NCBI RefSeq assembly: GCF_040412425.1 | Contig: NC_089743.1 | Coordinates: forward strand, 84,327,471 to 84,391,470 | Direction of reading: 5' to 3' | DNA length: 64,000 nt | Source: Macrobrachium rosenbergii | Taxonomy: Eukaryota > Arthropoda > Malacostraca > Decapoda > Palaemonidae | Shown here: positions 25,090-36,634 of the stretch, piece after piece | Layout of the letters: each line of letters starts with the position of its first letter | Numbering within the stretch: the stretch's first letter is position 1 | Notes under the pieces: model-generated | The model's database searches: none | Seen by the model: only the letters and a program-made list of their open reading frames with translations | What the model was told of the DNA's origin: nothing | Program-made: the position numbers and the translations under genes

Positions 25090-25155
<66 letters not shown>

Positions 25156-25325
25156 TTGTTTTTATATCAGTTATAGCTTACGCTTTCGAAAGTTTTCTAA
25201 AAACTACTCACCTTTTATTTTCAGGCAAGCCTACATCAAGACCTAAGTACTGTCAGAGGATTCTCTTGGGCTGTCCCGAAGATTCCACACATGAATGTTG
25301 TAGGCCCTACCCAGTCGGGAAATAG
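22324..25325 (+). CDS. Secreted four-cysteine peptide, copy 3, with shifted splice donor
   Basis: Plus-strand model: exon 1 coding 22324-22331, exon 2 25007-25077, exon 3 25225-25325 with TAG; 180 nt, 59 aa. It begins MARLQTMVVF and the signal segment ends ETTA before Asn. The mature part carries YCQRILLGC and STHECCRPYPVGK (C-x6-C-x7-CC), ends Gly-Lys, and has a net charge of about +3. The donor used by copies 4 and 5 lies after GACA; here its GT is missing (25081-25086 read ACAAAC). A GT six bases upstream (25078-25079, GTGACA) keeps phase 1 and drops only the residues Gly-Asp, so I placed the exon end there. If that donor is not used the gene is a pseudogene. Intron 1 (2675 nt) holds an antisense Penelope-like relic. 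AGTAAA at 25513-25518 is a possible poly(A) signal. Confidence 0.72.
23120..24330 (-). mobile_element. Penelope-like retroelement relic in intron 1 of copy 3
   Basis: Minus-strand fragments read in order: RT palm (24331-24098) with SPLGVLFANVYM and GRYIDHIF, where the canonical YxDD is damaged to YIDH; a thumb/linker (23892-23665); then a GIY-YIG-like endonuclease (23636-23157) with YKFTCPE, QNYIGHT, HRNQGA and a late KPTLDIQ. RT followed by GIY-YIG is the signature of Penelope-like elements. The upstream RT region is absent and frames are broken, so it is a 5'-truncated dead copy, antisense to the host gene. Confidence 0.8.
25091..25155. repeat. (AAT)n in intron 2 of copy 3
   Basis: About 21 triplets starting within 15 bp of the exon 2 donor. 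Shorter homologous tracts are at 30122-30173 and 35411-35450. Confidence 0.96.
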
Positions 25326-26060
25326 GGCACAGACGATGGAGGACAGACAGACATTCCTTCAGATCACCAGGAGCTGCCACTGACGCGAAAGAATGGATGG
25401 ATTCCAATCTAAGGACTGTTGATAACTGTAAACGTTTCTTAAGGAAAAAAAATTTTGGAATTAACTTTCACTTAGCCATAATTATGTTTTTTTTTTTTTT
25501 GTTAATTTGGAAAGTAAATATTGGTTTAACGCATAAATGCCTTTTCATTCAAACTAACCATGTAAATAGTGTAAATACCTAGGTATCTGCAGTGTTATAG
25601 ATTTATGTCGACAAAAATAAGGAAAAAGTAATTCCTTTAAATGAGTCAAATGTCATGAATCATGGAGTTATTCACTCGAAGGAAACTAATTTTCGTTTTC
25701 AGTTGCTCTAAAAACCTTACTCAAGTTCACATTTGCGCATAGATTTTCCTCCGGCAACACTTTCAAACTCTTTTATTAGTTTCTGCTGTTTCTCTTTATT
25801 ATCCCAAGTCAGTACTGATTATCTGCAAGTATCAACTATTCCATACTCCTTTCACAGTTTTTTTTTTTTAATTATCCCGCAGCTTTTTACTTGCATCTAC
25901 ATTTCTTTAACCTGACTTGTCATATCAGTTCATCCATAAAGATATTAAAAAACCATGTAGACTTAACACAACCTTGTCTCATACCCGCTTCTATACTCAC
26001 CCGGTCAGTCTAACATCTATTGAGTGTAACCTAAGCGTCACCTCCACTATAAAAAGTTCT

Positions 26061-26067
26061 ACACACA

Positions 26068-26156
<89 letters not shown>

Positions 26157-26159
26157 ATA
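26061..26159. repeat. (AC)n-(AT)n microsatellite
   Basis: Downstream of copy 3; the matching site in the next unit (31050) has only short tracts. Confidence 0.95.
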
Positions 26160-27040
26160 ACATAACTGACGTCGTGGGTCAGGTCTTGGTCATTCGTTCT
26201 TCTCCTTTGAATGGTTTGTTGAGCACTGGTTTCTGTTTTACTGTATACATTTCAAGTTATGTTAATTTTTAGTTTTTGTAAATAATTTTTTTCTCAACTA
26301 TTTTTGAAAATAGCTTTTTTGTAAATTTTAACGAACTTGGTTATATTTGCAGAATGAAGCTGCACATATTACAAGTGCGAAACGTCTCTTATGAATAAAA
26401 AATTAGTATGGCCTTTTTTATGTGTTTTTTGGACCCTGCTGCATGCCTTTATATAATGGACTGGAAGCTTCCAGAAAAAAACACCAATCACACATGAATG
26501 CTTTCGCTGTTGAATCGAAGATGAACATCCTGCGCAGAAACTTTCACTGCATTGTCTGCTTCGCGCTCCTACTCAGTTTGTCAATAGCATGTCGAAGCCC
26601 AATACGCATGCCGAACCATTTCCCTTACCTTGTTCACGTTAATGGTTTATGAATAAGAGGTACTCGGCTCTAACACCTGTTCCATTATACCTATCCAATA
26701 TTTTGTGGACCTTCTGCTGTATCCTACCAATACTTTTGAATGCAGGCTGCATTCTCTTTGACAATCGATTCAATTGCATCTTTTATTATACGATTCATTT
26801 TCTTAGGGAATTTTTCACCTTTCTCCAGCATAATTTTTCATCCCCGAAATAGCAACTAAGACTCACCCCTGATTTTTCATTATTTAATTTCCTTTTCAAA
26901 TTCATACTCATTAAGACTGTATTATTTTTTCTCTTGTATGCCTGCCAAGCAACCGCTCGTCAAAGTTTTTCAAATCTGAATAGAGCAGTTCACCATATAT
27001 TTATCAAAATATCACAGAATTAATTAACCACTATATAAAA

Positions 27041-27078
<38 letters not shown>

Positions 27079-27289
27079 ATGATCAATTGCCAGAAAAGAA
27101 GAACACGAAGGAAACATAAAGTAACTTTTGGCGAGATTCCACGTCATGAGGTTTCCTCGAACTATTGTCTTGTATAAGGGAGGAGGGCCAAGGCAGAAAC
27201 AGCCGGAGGAGGCTCATAAAAAAAAAACTCCCTCAACTAGTCATTAAGCTGAGAAGAGGGAGAAGGAGAAGAAGCAGATTGACTTCGTA

Positions 27290-27385
27290 AGACCTTGGGT
27301 TTCCCCACATTTTGTTGTTAGAAAATGGAGCTGGATGTTTCAAATTTATATTCACACGGAAAGGGAGCCGAGAGCACAGTAGAGC
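27290..27385 (+). promoter_or_regulatory. Predicted promoter of copy 4
   Basis: TATATT starts at 27347, 29 bp before the A (27376) of GCACAGT; the ATG at 27471 gives a 95-nt 5' UTR. The kB-like GGGTTTCCCC at 27297-27306 is about 75 bp upstream. This block copies the arrangement at copy 3. Confidence 0.5.
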
Positions 27386-27470
27386 TCAACTCTTTGAAGA
27401 GGCAGGACATCCGAAGTATCGCTCGAGTCACTCAACTGCAGTTGCTTTTCCCGCTGCAATACTTACAAAG

Positions 27471-30344
27471 ATGGCAAGGTAAGGAATGTCAATATGCTTG
27501 GTTATATCGTAGTTTTATTATTATTACTCAAGTAAAAGATTTCCCTCTTTTATGACCATCAGAATATTTATAAAATTTCAAAAGAAAGGTTCAGTAGCTT
27601 CTGTCTCTTTTCGGTGAGTATAATTATATTTAGTTACATGCTTATGTAGGATGTAATAATATCAGCTCTCAAGTGTCAATTATCTTGGTGGAACAGATGG
27701 AATATAATCTAATTTACTTTTTCTTCGTACGGGCACACACATTCATACATGCATACATCAACAGGTTTCTTGCAGGTATCTTCATGCGTCAATTTCTGGT
27801 GAAAAATATGCAGAATTCCTTCTTCTATTTACTGGTTTATGTCGCGACAACTGTTCCGCCTTTATGGCATTAACAAGCGAATACTGACTCACAATCTGGC
27901 ATTTCGACCCATTTATATCATCGTGTGGGGAGAATGACCTTGAGGTCTGGGTACTGGTTGGTCAAGGGATTAAAAGTTTAACCATTTCAGGGCGTTGTTG
28001 CAAAATAGAATACCATTTGCTTAGCGTTTCCTTAAATTTGTGTTTAAAATTCAGTAAAATCCTACAGGTTAGTTTGCACGTGCAGAAAATAAGGCACTAA
28101 AATAAATAAGATTTTATAACGTATGTAAAAAGTACATATAAATAAATGTGTTTATACAAGCGAGTAAATGTGTATAATAATTAAATGTGAGTGGATGTGT
28201 GCGTCCAAATGCTCTACGCTAATTAACGGCTCGAGGTTCGTGTTGGGTGGGTCGTCAGCGACTTGAGCAACCATGTTACTTGACCTTCGCCGGGCGTTCT
28301 CGTTTCCCCCAAAGTTTCTTGGTTTTCCCCAAGGAGCGCGATGTGTCGGGTGGTTGGGGACGTGCTGCCTGGTCCCTGTTGGTTCGTACATTCATTCTCC
28401 CGCTGGAGGGGAGTGCATGATCCGACTCTTGTTGGATATTCAGAGTCTGTTTTTGGATAGCGATACTTAACGCTTCGGCTAATAAGAGGCGACCATAGTT
28501 ATCCTCTCTCTCTACGGTTTGGGTGCCTTCTATCAGCTGTTGTAGGGATGGCTTCCTGTCGTGAACATCTGTATATTGTTGATGAATGGCCCCTTGATTT
28601 CTGTGAACCAGTATACGTCTCTTTTGGCTGTGAGTTTTACACATCTCTGGACAAGTGAATTTGTAGGCTATGTTCGTGCACATATCCCTCGGTCCCCCAA
28701 GAGCTGTGCTGTCCTTCATTATTAGGGCTGCCAGAAGGTTAGGCTTACTATATATTCTGAGGCTTATTTTGTGGTAACGGGATTTTGGGGTTACGCCGCT
28801 GCTTACTATCCCATGTAGTGTGCGGCATTCCCCCTTGTATGCAGACCCACAATGTAGACGATGGTAAATAGACTTTTCGTTTTCGTCGTCTTGTTGGTTT
28901 GGTAAAATTCATCAGATTTGATCTGCATAACCGTTGTTTGTCAGCAATTGGCGAATTCGGTCAAGTACGTTGTGTATGTCTCTCCGTGATGCGCTGTGTA
29001 TGAAGGCTCTATTGACATACACATTCTCTACAGACCTTTTATATGCACCTGGGCATTCTCCTCGTGCGTTCAAGCAACGGCCAGCGTTCGTTGCTTTTGT
29101 GTAAACTGTCCTTCTTGTGTTTTACCAGGACAACAAGAAACGGTAAAGTTTTCTACTGGCTGTGCTCTGTGGTGAAGTTGAGCCCCGAGTTTCTTTTCAG
29201 AGCATCTGCTGGTTTTCTGGCATCGTCTGCGTCCTTTATTGTGACGAATATATCATCGATGTACCGCCCCTAAATCTCAGGGTTTTGGTGTTCTCGGAAG
29301 GCCCTTTCTTTGACGGTGGCCATGTACGCATTTGTAAAAAGGACCCCTAGTGGTGAACTCATGGCGACTCCGTCATACAATTATGAAATTAACCTGGCAC
29401 TAGAACAAAAGGTATGGATTTATGAATAGCATTCATTATGACAATGACTGCATGGCAGTATGTTATAAAAGTCTAAATTCTGTCTAGAATTAAAATGCTG
29501 TAAAAGTTTTTACAAATTGCTGAATGTCCAGCCTTTGCATAGAATTTTATATTCAGATTCTTTGCTGACGTAATGAAGTTCAGCTTCTTTGTCTCGAATA
29601 TAAAAAACCTTTAAAAAGTATCACATGCTTGATACTACGTAATGAGAGCAAATTATATCAGAGATTGTGCCCTACAAAAAAGGGGGCCGGGGGGAAGGAA
29701 TATGCTAGTTTCACTGAAACGGTAAAGCGATGGAGATTTTGATGAATGTATGCCATTTTTAATAGTCTCAACAAAGAAAGCTGCTCTACCAAAGACATTA
29801 TTTAAAAACTAACAAAAAGTGGAAACTTGTTTGAGTGACGGCTTTAATGGTCTTTTTCAGTAATATGCATCTGAAAGAAATCTCATTATGTATACCTAAT
29901 TTATACGTAAATAGTTGTGCACACTGCTAAGAGAGAAAGAGAGAGAGAGAGAGAGATTACGTTAACGCTGATTGCTATCAGAAACTTGTTGAAACGATTT
30001 CTCATAACTGACTACCGGTCTTTTCCTTTCTTACAGGTTCCAGACGATGGTGGTGTTCGCCCTTCTCGTAATGTCTGCTGTCATGACTACGGAAACCACA
30101 GCAAATGGTGACAGTAAATTCTATAATAATAATAATAATAGTAATAATAATAATAGTAATAATAATAATAATTTCTGTTTACATAGCCGTTATAGCTTAC
30201 TCTTTCGAAAGTTTTCTAAAGACTACTCACCTTTTATTTTCAGGGAGGCCTGCCTTAAGACCGGAGTACTGTAATTGGGTTCGCATGGACTGTACCAGAA
30301 ATCCTAGACATGAATGTTGTAGGCCCTACCCAGTCGGGAAATAG
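27471..30344 (+). CDS. Secreted four-cysteine peptide, copy 4 (3 exons)
   Basis: Plus-strand model: exon 1 coding 27471-27478, exon 2 30037-30113 (donor GTAAAT), exon 3 30244-30344 with TAG; introns 2558 and 130 nt, sum 186 nt, 61 aa. It begins MARFQTMVVF and the signal segment ends ETTA before Asn-Gly-Asp. The mature part is arginine-rich: YCNWVRMDC then NPRHECCRPYPVGK, net charge about +4, Gly-Lys end. Exon 2, the 3' UTR and the last codons are nearly identical to copy 3, while the stretch from the exon 3 start to just before HECC is strongly diverged. A possible AGTAAA poly(A) signal lies at 30528-30533. Introns carry a GA repeat, a Penelope-like relic and an (AAT)n tract. All splice sites are intact, so this is the best candidate for an active plus-strand member. 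Confidence 0.84.
28225..29380 (-). mobile_element. Penelope-like retroelement relic in intron 1 of copy 4
   Basis: Colinear duplicate of the relic at 23.1-24.3 kb. The endonuclease part (28719-28276) keeps YKFTCPE, HRNQGA and a KQTLNIQ tail but has a short deletion that removes the YIG core, so it cannot be catalytic. The RT part lies near 29.16-29.35 kb. It arose by tandem duplication of the host gene unit, not by a new insertion. Confidence 0.78.
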
Positions 30345-31099
30345 GGCACAGACGACGGGGGACAGACAGACATTCCTTCAGATCACCAGGAGCTGCCACT
30401 GACGCGAAAGAATGGATGGATTCCAATCTAAGGACTGTTGATAACTGTAAACGTTTCTTAAGGAAACCTTCACTTAGCTATAATTATGTTTCTTTTTTTT
30501 TTTTTGTTAATTTGGAAAGTAAATATTGATTTAACGCATAAATGCCTTTTCATTCAAACTAACCATTTAAACAGTGTAAATGCCTAGGTATCTGTAATGT
30601 TATAAGAAAAAAGTAATTCCTTTAAATGAGTCAAATGTCATGAATCATGGAGTTATTCACTCGAAGGAAACTAATTTTCCTTTCCAATTGCTCTAAAATA
30701 CCTTGAGCTCACATTTCCTCAAATTTTTCCTCTGGCAACACTTTCAAACTCTTTTATTAGTTTCTGCTGTTTCTCATTATTATCCCAAGTCAGTACTGTA
30801 TGATCTGCAAATATCAACTATTCCATACTCCTTTCACAGATTTTTTTTTTTTTACTTACTCCACAACTTTTTACCTTGCATCGAAATTTCATTAACCTGA
30901 CTTGTCACATCAGTTCATCCATTAAAATACCATGTACTCGTAGACTTAACACGACCTTGTCTCATACCCACTTTTATGCTTACCCAGCCAGTCTGACATA
31001 TGTGGAGTGTTACCTAAGCATCACTTCCACTACAAAAAGTTCTACACACACTTGGATATATATATATATTATATAGATACACACATATATATATTTATA

Positions 31100-31460
31100 T
31101 ATATTCTTCTTCTTTTAACGTGCTTTTTTCCCATTTGTATGGGGTAAGCACGATGCCTTCTATTTTTTTTTTTTTTTAAGGACTTTGGTTGGCTTTGGAG
31201 GTGGCACTTTGTTGTCTCGATCAATGCCTGACTGTGCTCTTGATTTGGTTAGACGGCTAGGCCATGTATTGTACCAGTCACCAGCGCCCTTTCTCTCCCA
31301 GCAGCGATGAGTAATTACGCGGTTAGCTGACAGTCGAGACGTGAGGTGTCTGTTATGTTTTTAGAAGATTTTTGGAGTGGCTTTGTTTGTGTGTGTATTA
31401 GTCTGTAACACCCATTTGCTTTAAGCAAACCTATCCGTTGATTACATACATAATCCTGGG
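31100..31460 (+). mobile_element. Dispersed repeat inserted in the middle tandem unit
   Basis: It begins with TTTTAACGTGCTTTTTTCCC and GGGGTAAGCACGATGCC, a sequence I recall as common in decapod noncoding DNA. It is absent from the matching place near 26.2 kb. Class unknown. Confidence 0.5.
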
Positions 31461-31581
31461 GTGTCTACACGGATAAAGCAAAGTGTCCGCCTCTGACTGG
31501 TCAGTTGTGGATTTGAACCCGCGCCACAAACCTCTGAGAAGTCCGAGGCTGCTGCTCTAACCGACTTGGCTATCGAGGGGC
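31460..31581 (-). mobile_element. tRNA-derived SINE or tRNA pseudogene
   Basis: The minus strand starts GCCCCTCGATAGCCAAGTCGG (A box) and has GCGGGTTCAAATCCA (B box), with a long-variable-arm look. The 3' side does not pair with GCCCCTC, so there is no acceptor stem. It is flanked by an (AT)n tract. Confidence 0.55.
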
Positions 31582-31585
31582 ATAT

Positions 31586-31645
<60 letters not shown>

Positions 31646-31664
31646 TATATATATATATATATTA
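31582..31664. repeat. (AT)n microsatellite
   Basis: Abuts the tRNA-like element at 31460-31581. Confidence 0.95.
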
Positions 31665-32449
31665 TAATGCACTGGAAGCTTCTAGAAAAAACACCAATCA
31701 TACATGAATGCTTTCACTCTTGAATTGAAGATGAACATCCTGCGCAGAAACTTTCACTACATTATGTGCTTCGCGCTTCTACTCAGTTTGTCAATAGCAT
31801 GGCGAAGCCCAATACGCATGCCGAACCATTTCCCTTACCTTGTTCATGTTATTGGTTTATGAATAAAAGGTATTCTGCTCTAACACCTGTTCCATTACAT
31901 CTATCCAGTATTTTGTGGGCCTTCTGCTGTATCCTACCAATACTTTTAAATGCAGGCTGCATTCTCTTCGACAGTCTATTCATTTGCATCTTTTATTATA
32001 CGATTCATTTTCTTATTAATTTTTCTCTTTACACCTTTCTCCGGCATAATTTTTCATCCCTGAAATAGCTGCTAAGACTTATCCCTGATTTTTCATTATA
32101 TAATTTCCTTTTCAAATTCATGCTCGTTAAAACTGTATTATTTTTTCTCTTGTATGCCTGCCAAGCAACCGCTCGTCAAAGTTTTTCAAATCTGAATAGA
32201 GCAATTCACCATATATTTATCAAAATATCACAGAATTAATTAACCACTATAAAAAAGGCGAAAGAGAAAGTAATGGTCAATTTCCAGAAAAGAAGAACAC
32301 GAAGGAAACATAAGACTAACTTTTGGCGAGATTCCACGTCATGAGGAGGGCACAGGGCAAAACAGCCGGAGGAGGCTCATAAAAAAAAAAACCCTCAACT
32401 AGTCATGCTTGAGAAGTGGCGGCTGATGAATGCAAATTGATTTCGTAAG

Positions 32450-32545
32450 ACCTTGGGTTTCCCCACATTTTGTTGTTAGAAATGGAGCTGGATGTTTCGA
32501 GTTTATATTCACACGTATGGGTTTATATCATGCAGACTCGACTTC
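32450..32545 (+). promoter_or_regulatory. Predicted promoter of copy 5, altered start region
   Basis: GGGTTTCCCC (32455-32464) and a TATATT starting at 32504 match copies 3 and 4. Beyond that, the conserved GAGCCGAGATCACAGTAG segment is replaced by unrelated sequence containing a second TATA-like stretch at 32524-32527. The start site is therefore uncertain. Confidence 0.4.
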
Positions 32546-32622
32546 TTTGAAGGGACAAGACATCCAAAGATCGCTCGAGTCACTCAACTGCAGTTGCTTT
32601 TCCCGCTGCAATACTTATGAAG

Positions 32623-35600
32623 ATGGCAAGGTAAGGAACGTCAATATGCTCGTTTATATCGTAGTTTCATTATTATTACTAAAGTAAAAGATTTCCCTCT
32701 TTTATGACCATCAGAATATTTATAAATTTTCAAAAGAAAGGTTCAGTAGCTTCTGTTTCTTTTCAGTTAGCTTAATTTTATTTAGTTATATATTTACGTA
32801 GGATGTAATAATATCAGCTCTCAAGTGTCAGTTATCTCGGTGGAACAGATGGAATAAATTGTAATTTAATTTTTCTTCATATTAGTACACACACATACAT
32901 ATACATACATGCATACATACATCAACAGGTTTCTTGCAGGTATCTTCGTGCCATCGGACTTTTTCCGGATTGTCGTGCGTCAGTTTCTGGTGAAAAATAT
33001 GCAGAATTCCTTCTTCCATTTACTGGTTTTTGTCGCGACAGCTGTTTCTCCAAACTATAGCATTATCGAGCGACTACTGACTTACAATCTGGCCTTTCGG
33101 CCCATTTATATCATCGTGTGGGGAGAATGACCTTGAGGTCTGGGTACTGGTTGGTCAAGAGGTTAAAAGCATAACCATTTTAGGGCGTTGTTTCAAAATA
33201 GAATACCATGTGCTTAGCGTTTCCTTAAATTTAAGTGTAAAATTTAGTGAAATACTACATGTTAGTTTGCACATGCAGAAAATAAGGTACAAAAATAAAT
33301 AAGATTTTATAACGTATGTAAAAAGTACATATAAATAAATGTGTTTATACAAACGAATAAATTTGTATAATAATTAAATGTGAGTGGATGTGTGCGTCCA
33401 AAATGCTCTACACTAATTAATGCCTCGAGGTTTGTGTTGGGCGGGGTCTCAGTGAATTGAGCAACTATGTTACTTGACCTTCGCTGGGCGTTCTCGTTTC
33501 CCCCAAAGTTTCTTGGTTTTCCCTAAGGAGCGCGATGTGTCGGGTGGTTGGGGGACGTGCTGTCTGGTCCCTGTTGGTTCGTGCATTCATTCTCCTGCTG
33601 GAGGGAAGTATATGATCCGACTCTTGTTGAATATTCAGAGTCGTTTCTGGATAGCGATGCTTAACGCTTCGGCTAATAAGATCTGGGTGCCTTCTATCAG
33701 CTGTTGTAGGGATGGCTTCCTATCGTGAACATCCATATAATGTTGATGAATGGCCCCCTGATTTCTGTGAACCAGTATACGTCTCTGAAGGGTCGTTATA
33801 GCCTGCCCAATGTAGTTTTGGCTGTGAGATTTACACATCTCTCTGAACAAGTGAATTTGTAAACTGTGTTCGTGCATATCTCCTTCAGTCCCCCAAGAGC
33901 TGTGCTGTCCTTCATTATTAGGGCTGCTACAAGGTTAGGCTTATTTTGTGGTAACGGGATTTTGGGGTTATACCTCTGCTTACTATCCCATGTAGTTTGC
34001 GGCATTCCTCCTTGTATGCAAACCCATAATGTAGACGATAGTAAATAATCAGACTTTTCTTTTTCGTCGTCTTGTTGCTTTGGTAAAATTCATCAGTTTT
34101 CTTTTTTTATTGCAGTTTCATTTATTTGATCTGCATAGCCGTTGTTTGTCAGCAATTGGCGAATTCGGTCAAGTTCGTTGTGTATGTCTCTCCGTGATGT
34201 GCTGTGTTTGAAGGCTCTATTGACATATGCATTCACTACAGACTTTTTATATTCGTCCAGGTATTCTCTTCGTGCGTTCAAGCAACGGCCAGCGTTCGTT
34301 GCTTGTGTGTAAACTGTCCTTCTTGTGTTTTACCAGGACAACAAGAAAAGGTAAAGTTTTCTACTGGTGTGCTCTGTGGTGAAGTTGAGCACCGAGTTTC
34401 TTTTCAGAGCATCTACTATAATAATTTTCTGGCATCATCTGCGTCCTTTATTGTGATGAATATATCGTCGATGTACCGCCCATAAATCTCAGGGTTTTGG
34501 TGTTCTCGGAAGGCCCTTTCTTCGACGGTGGCCATATACGCATTTGTAAAAAGAGCCCCTAGTGGGGATCTCATGGCGACTCCGTCATACAATTATGAAA
34601 TTAAACTGGCACTAGAATAAAAGGTATGGATTTATGAATAGCATTCATGAAGACAATGACTGCATGGCAGTATGTTATAAAAGTCTAATTTCTATCTAGA
34701 ATTAAAATGCTGTAAAAGTTTTTACAAATTGCTGAATATCCAGCCTTTGCATAAAATTTCATATTCAGATTCTTTGCTGATATAATGAAATTCAACTTCT
34801 TTGTCTCGAATATAAAAAATAATTAAAAGTATCATTTACTTGATACTACGTAATGAGAGCAAATTACGACAGAGATTGTTCAGTACAAAAAAAAAGGGGG
34901 TGTGGGGAAAGGAATACGCTATTTTCTTTGAAACGTTAAAACGTTTGAGATTTTAATGAATGTGTGCCATTTTTATTAATCTCAAACAAAGAAAGCTGCC
35001 CTACCAGAGACATTATTTAAAAACTAACAAAAAGTGGAAACTTGTTTGTGTAACGGCTTTAATGGTCTTTTTCAGTAGTATGCGGCTGAAAGAAATCTTA
35101 TCATGTATACCTAATTTATACGTACATGATTAACATTAATGTATTTAACAGTTGTGCACACTGCTAAAGAGAGAGAGAGAGAGAGAATGTATTCACTTAT
35201 TTATTACACTGCTAAAAGAGAGAGAGAGAGAGAGAGACAAAGATTACGTTAACGTTAATTGCTATCGGAAACATGCTGAAACGATTTCTCATAACTGACT
35301 CCTGGTCTTTCCCTTTCTTACAGGTTCCAGACGATGGTGGTGTTCACCCTTCTCGTCCTGTCCGCTGTCATGGTTTCGGAAACCACAGCAAATAAAGACA
35401 GTAAATGCTTTAATAATAATAAATAGTAGTTAATTAATAATAATGATTATAATAACAATATCTGTCTATATAGCCGTTATAGCTTATTCTTTCGAAAGTT
35501 TTCTAAAAAACTACTCGCCTTTTATTCTCAGAGAGGGCTGCCTCAGTCCCCACATTCTGTTCGAGGGTTCGCGTGGACTGCATCAGACAACCGTTTCATG

Positions 35601-35638
35601 TCTGCTGTAGGGTACCAGTCTACCCAGTCGGGAAATAG
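32623..35638 (+). CDS. Secreted four-cysteine peptide, copy 5 (3 exons)
   Basis: Plus-strand model: exon 1 coding 32623-32630, exon 2 35324-35400 (donor GTAAAT), exon 3 35532-35638 with TAG; introns 2693 and 131 nt, sum 192 nt, 63 aa. The signal segment ends ETTA before Asn-Lys-Asp. The mature part reads TFCSRVRVDC and QPFHVCCRVPVYPVGK: the glutamate before CC, present in all other copies, is valine here, and there is a two-residue insertion before PVGK. The net charge, about +6, is the most basic of the six. The end is Gly-Lys. The upstream region keeps the kB-like and TATA motifs, but the segment around the predicted start site has been replaced, so expression may differ. Splicing and frame are intact. 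Confidence 0.8.
33410..34590 (-). mobile_element. Penelope-like retroelement relic in intron 1 of copy 5
   Basis: Third colinear duplicate. The linker (34281-34093) is best preserved here: VNRAFKHSTS, NELDRIRQLLTNNGYADQI. The endonuclease start (33877-33635) keeps SQNYIGQAITTLQRR and HRNQGAIHQHY. Stops and frameshifts break the element. Confidence 0.78.
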
Positions 35639-36133
35639 GGCACCGACGACGGAGGACAGACAGACATTCCTTCAGATCGCCTGGAGCTGCCACAGACGCG
35701 AAAGAATGGATGGATTCTAATCTAAGGACTATTGATTGTTGACCAACTGAAAACCGTAATCGTTTCATAAGGAAACAAAATATTGTAATTAATTAACTTT
35801 CACCTAGTTAGCGGTAATTATGTTTTTTTGTTTATTGACAAGCAAATATTGGTTTAGTCATAAATGCCTTTTCATTCAAACTAACCTTGTACATGGTGTA
35901 ATACCCACTGTAATGTTATATATGTATGTCGACAAAAATAAGAAAAACGTAATTCCTTTAAATGAGCCAAATGTCATGATTCATGGAGTCATTCACTCAA
36001 AGGAAACTAATTTTCGTCTCTATATTCCTTTCGCCAGCAAACTTGATAAGGAAATATGTAGGGCGTTTAGGACTTTTGATTTAAGAATAAATTAAGAAGA
36101 ATGCATACTTGGAGTGCCACAAATCTACATTGT

Positions 36134-36438
36134 CCCCGTAGGGGGATTAGTGACTTCAGTTCACCTCTCGAGGTTGCACTTTTGGTATTACTTAAGGTTC
36201 TTTGCAGCGTCCCTTCGGCCCCTAGCTGCAACCTCTATCATTACTTTTACTGTACCTCCGTTCATATTCTTTCTTCCATTTGATTTTCCACCCCTCTCTC
36301 ACAATTGTTTTATTGTGCAAATGCGAGGTTTTCCTCCTGTTACATCTTTCAAACCTTCTTATCATCAATTTCCCTTCCATCGCTGAAAGACCTCTTAGGT
36401 TCCAGCGCTTGGTCTTTGGCCTAAATTCTTTATTCCAG
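36134..36438 (+). mobile_element. Dispersed SINE-like repeat
   Basis: Contains TTCTTTGCAGCGTCCCTTCG and CCAGCGCTTGGTCTTTGGCC, which I recall as a recurrent decapod dispersed repeat. No coding frame; the class is uncertain. Confidence 0.5.
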
Positions 36439-36634
36439 TTCCAAATCTACATTATTTCCTGTCACTATTTCTACTACATTTTGTCTTTAAAATGTCTGAG
36501 AGCTTCTCTGAACTCTAATAACATTTAATCATAAAGGAGTTATATTATCAGTCTAGTGATAACTGACAAGAAGGCTGCCTGTTAGTAATCTGGTCAGCTT
36601 GTCCTTGTGAGCCCGCTTCTTGTTTCTTTTTTTT

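Larger units (their letters stand above)
21720..36100 (+). repeat. Tandem triplication of a roughly 5-kb gene unit
   Basis: Units begin near 21720, 26650 and 31860. Each has the retroelement tail, promoter, exon 1, Penelope-like relic, exons 2-3 and 3' UTR in the same order. Exon 2 start codons are about 5.03 and 5.29 kb apart. The middle unit has an extra insertion at 31.1-31.6 kb. Confidence 0.85.

Noticed and set aside
25225..25325. Assignment to crustins/WAP, penaeidins or knottins
   Set aside because: The C-x6-C-x7-CC spacing resembles half of a knottin or WAP core, but only four cysteines exist before the stop, so the full folds cannot form.
31460..31581. Functional tRNA gene
   Set aside because: A and B boxes are present but the ends do not form an acceptor stem.
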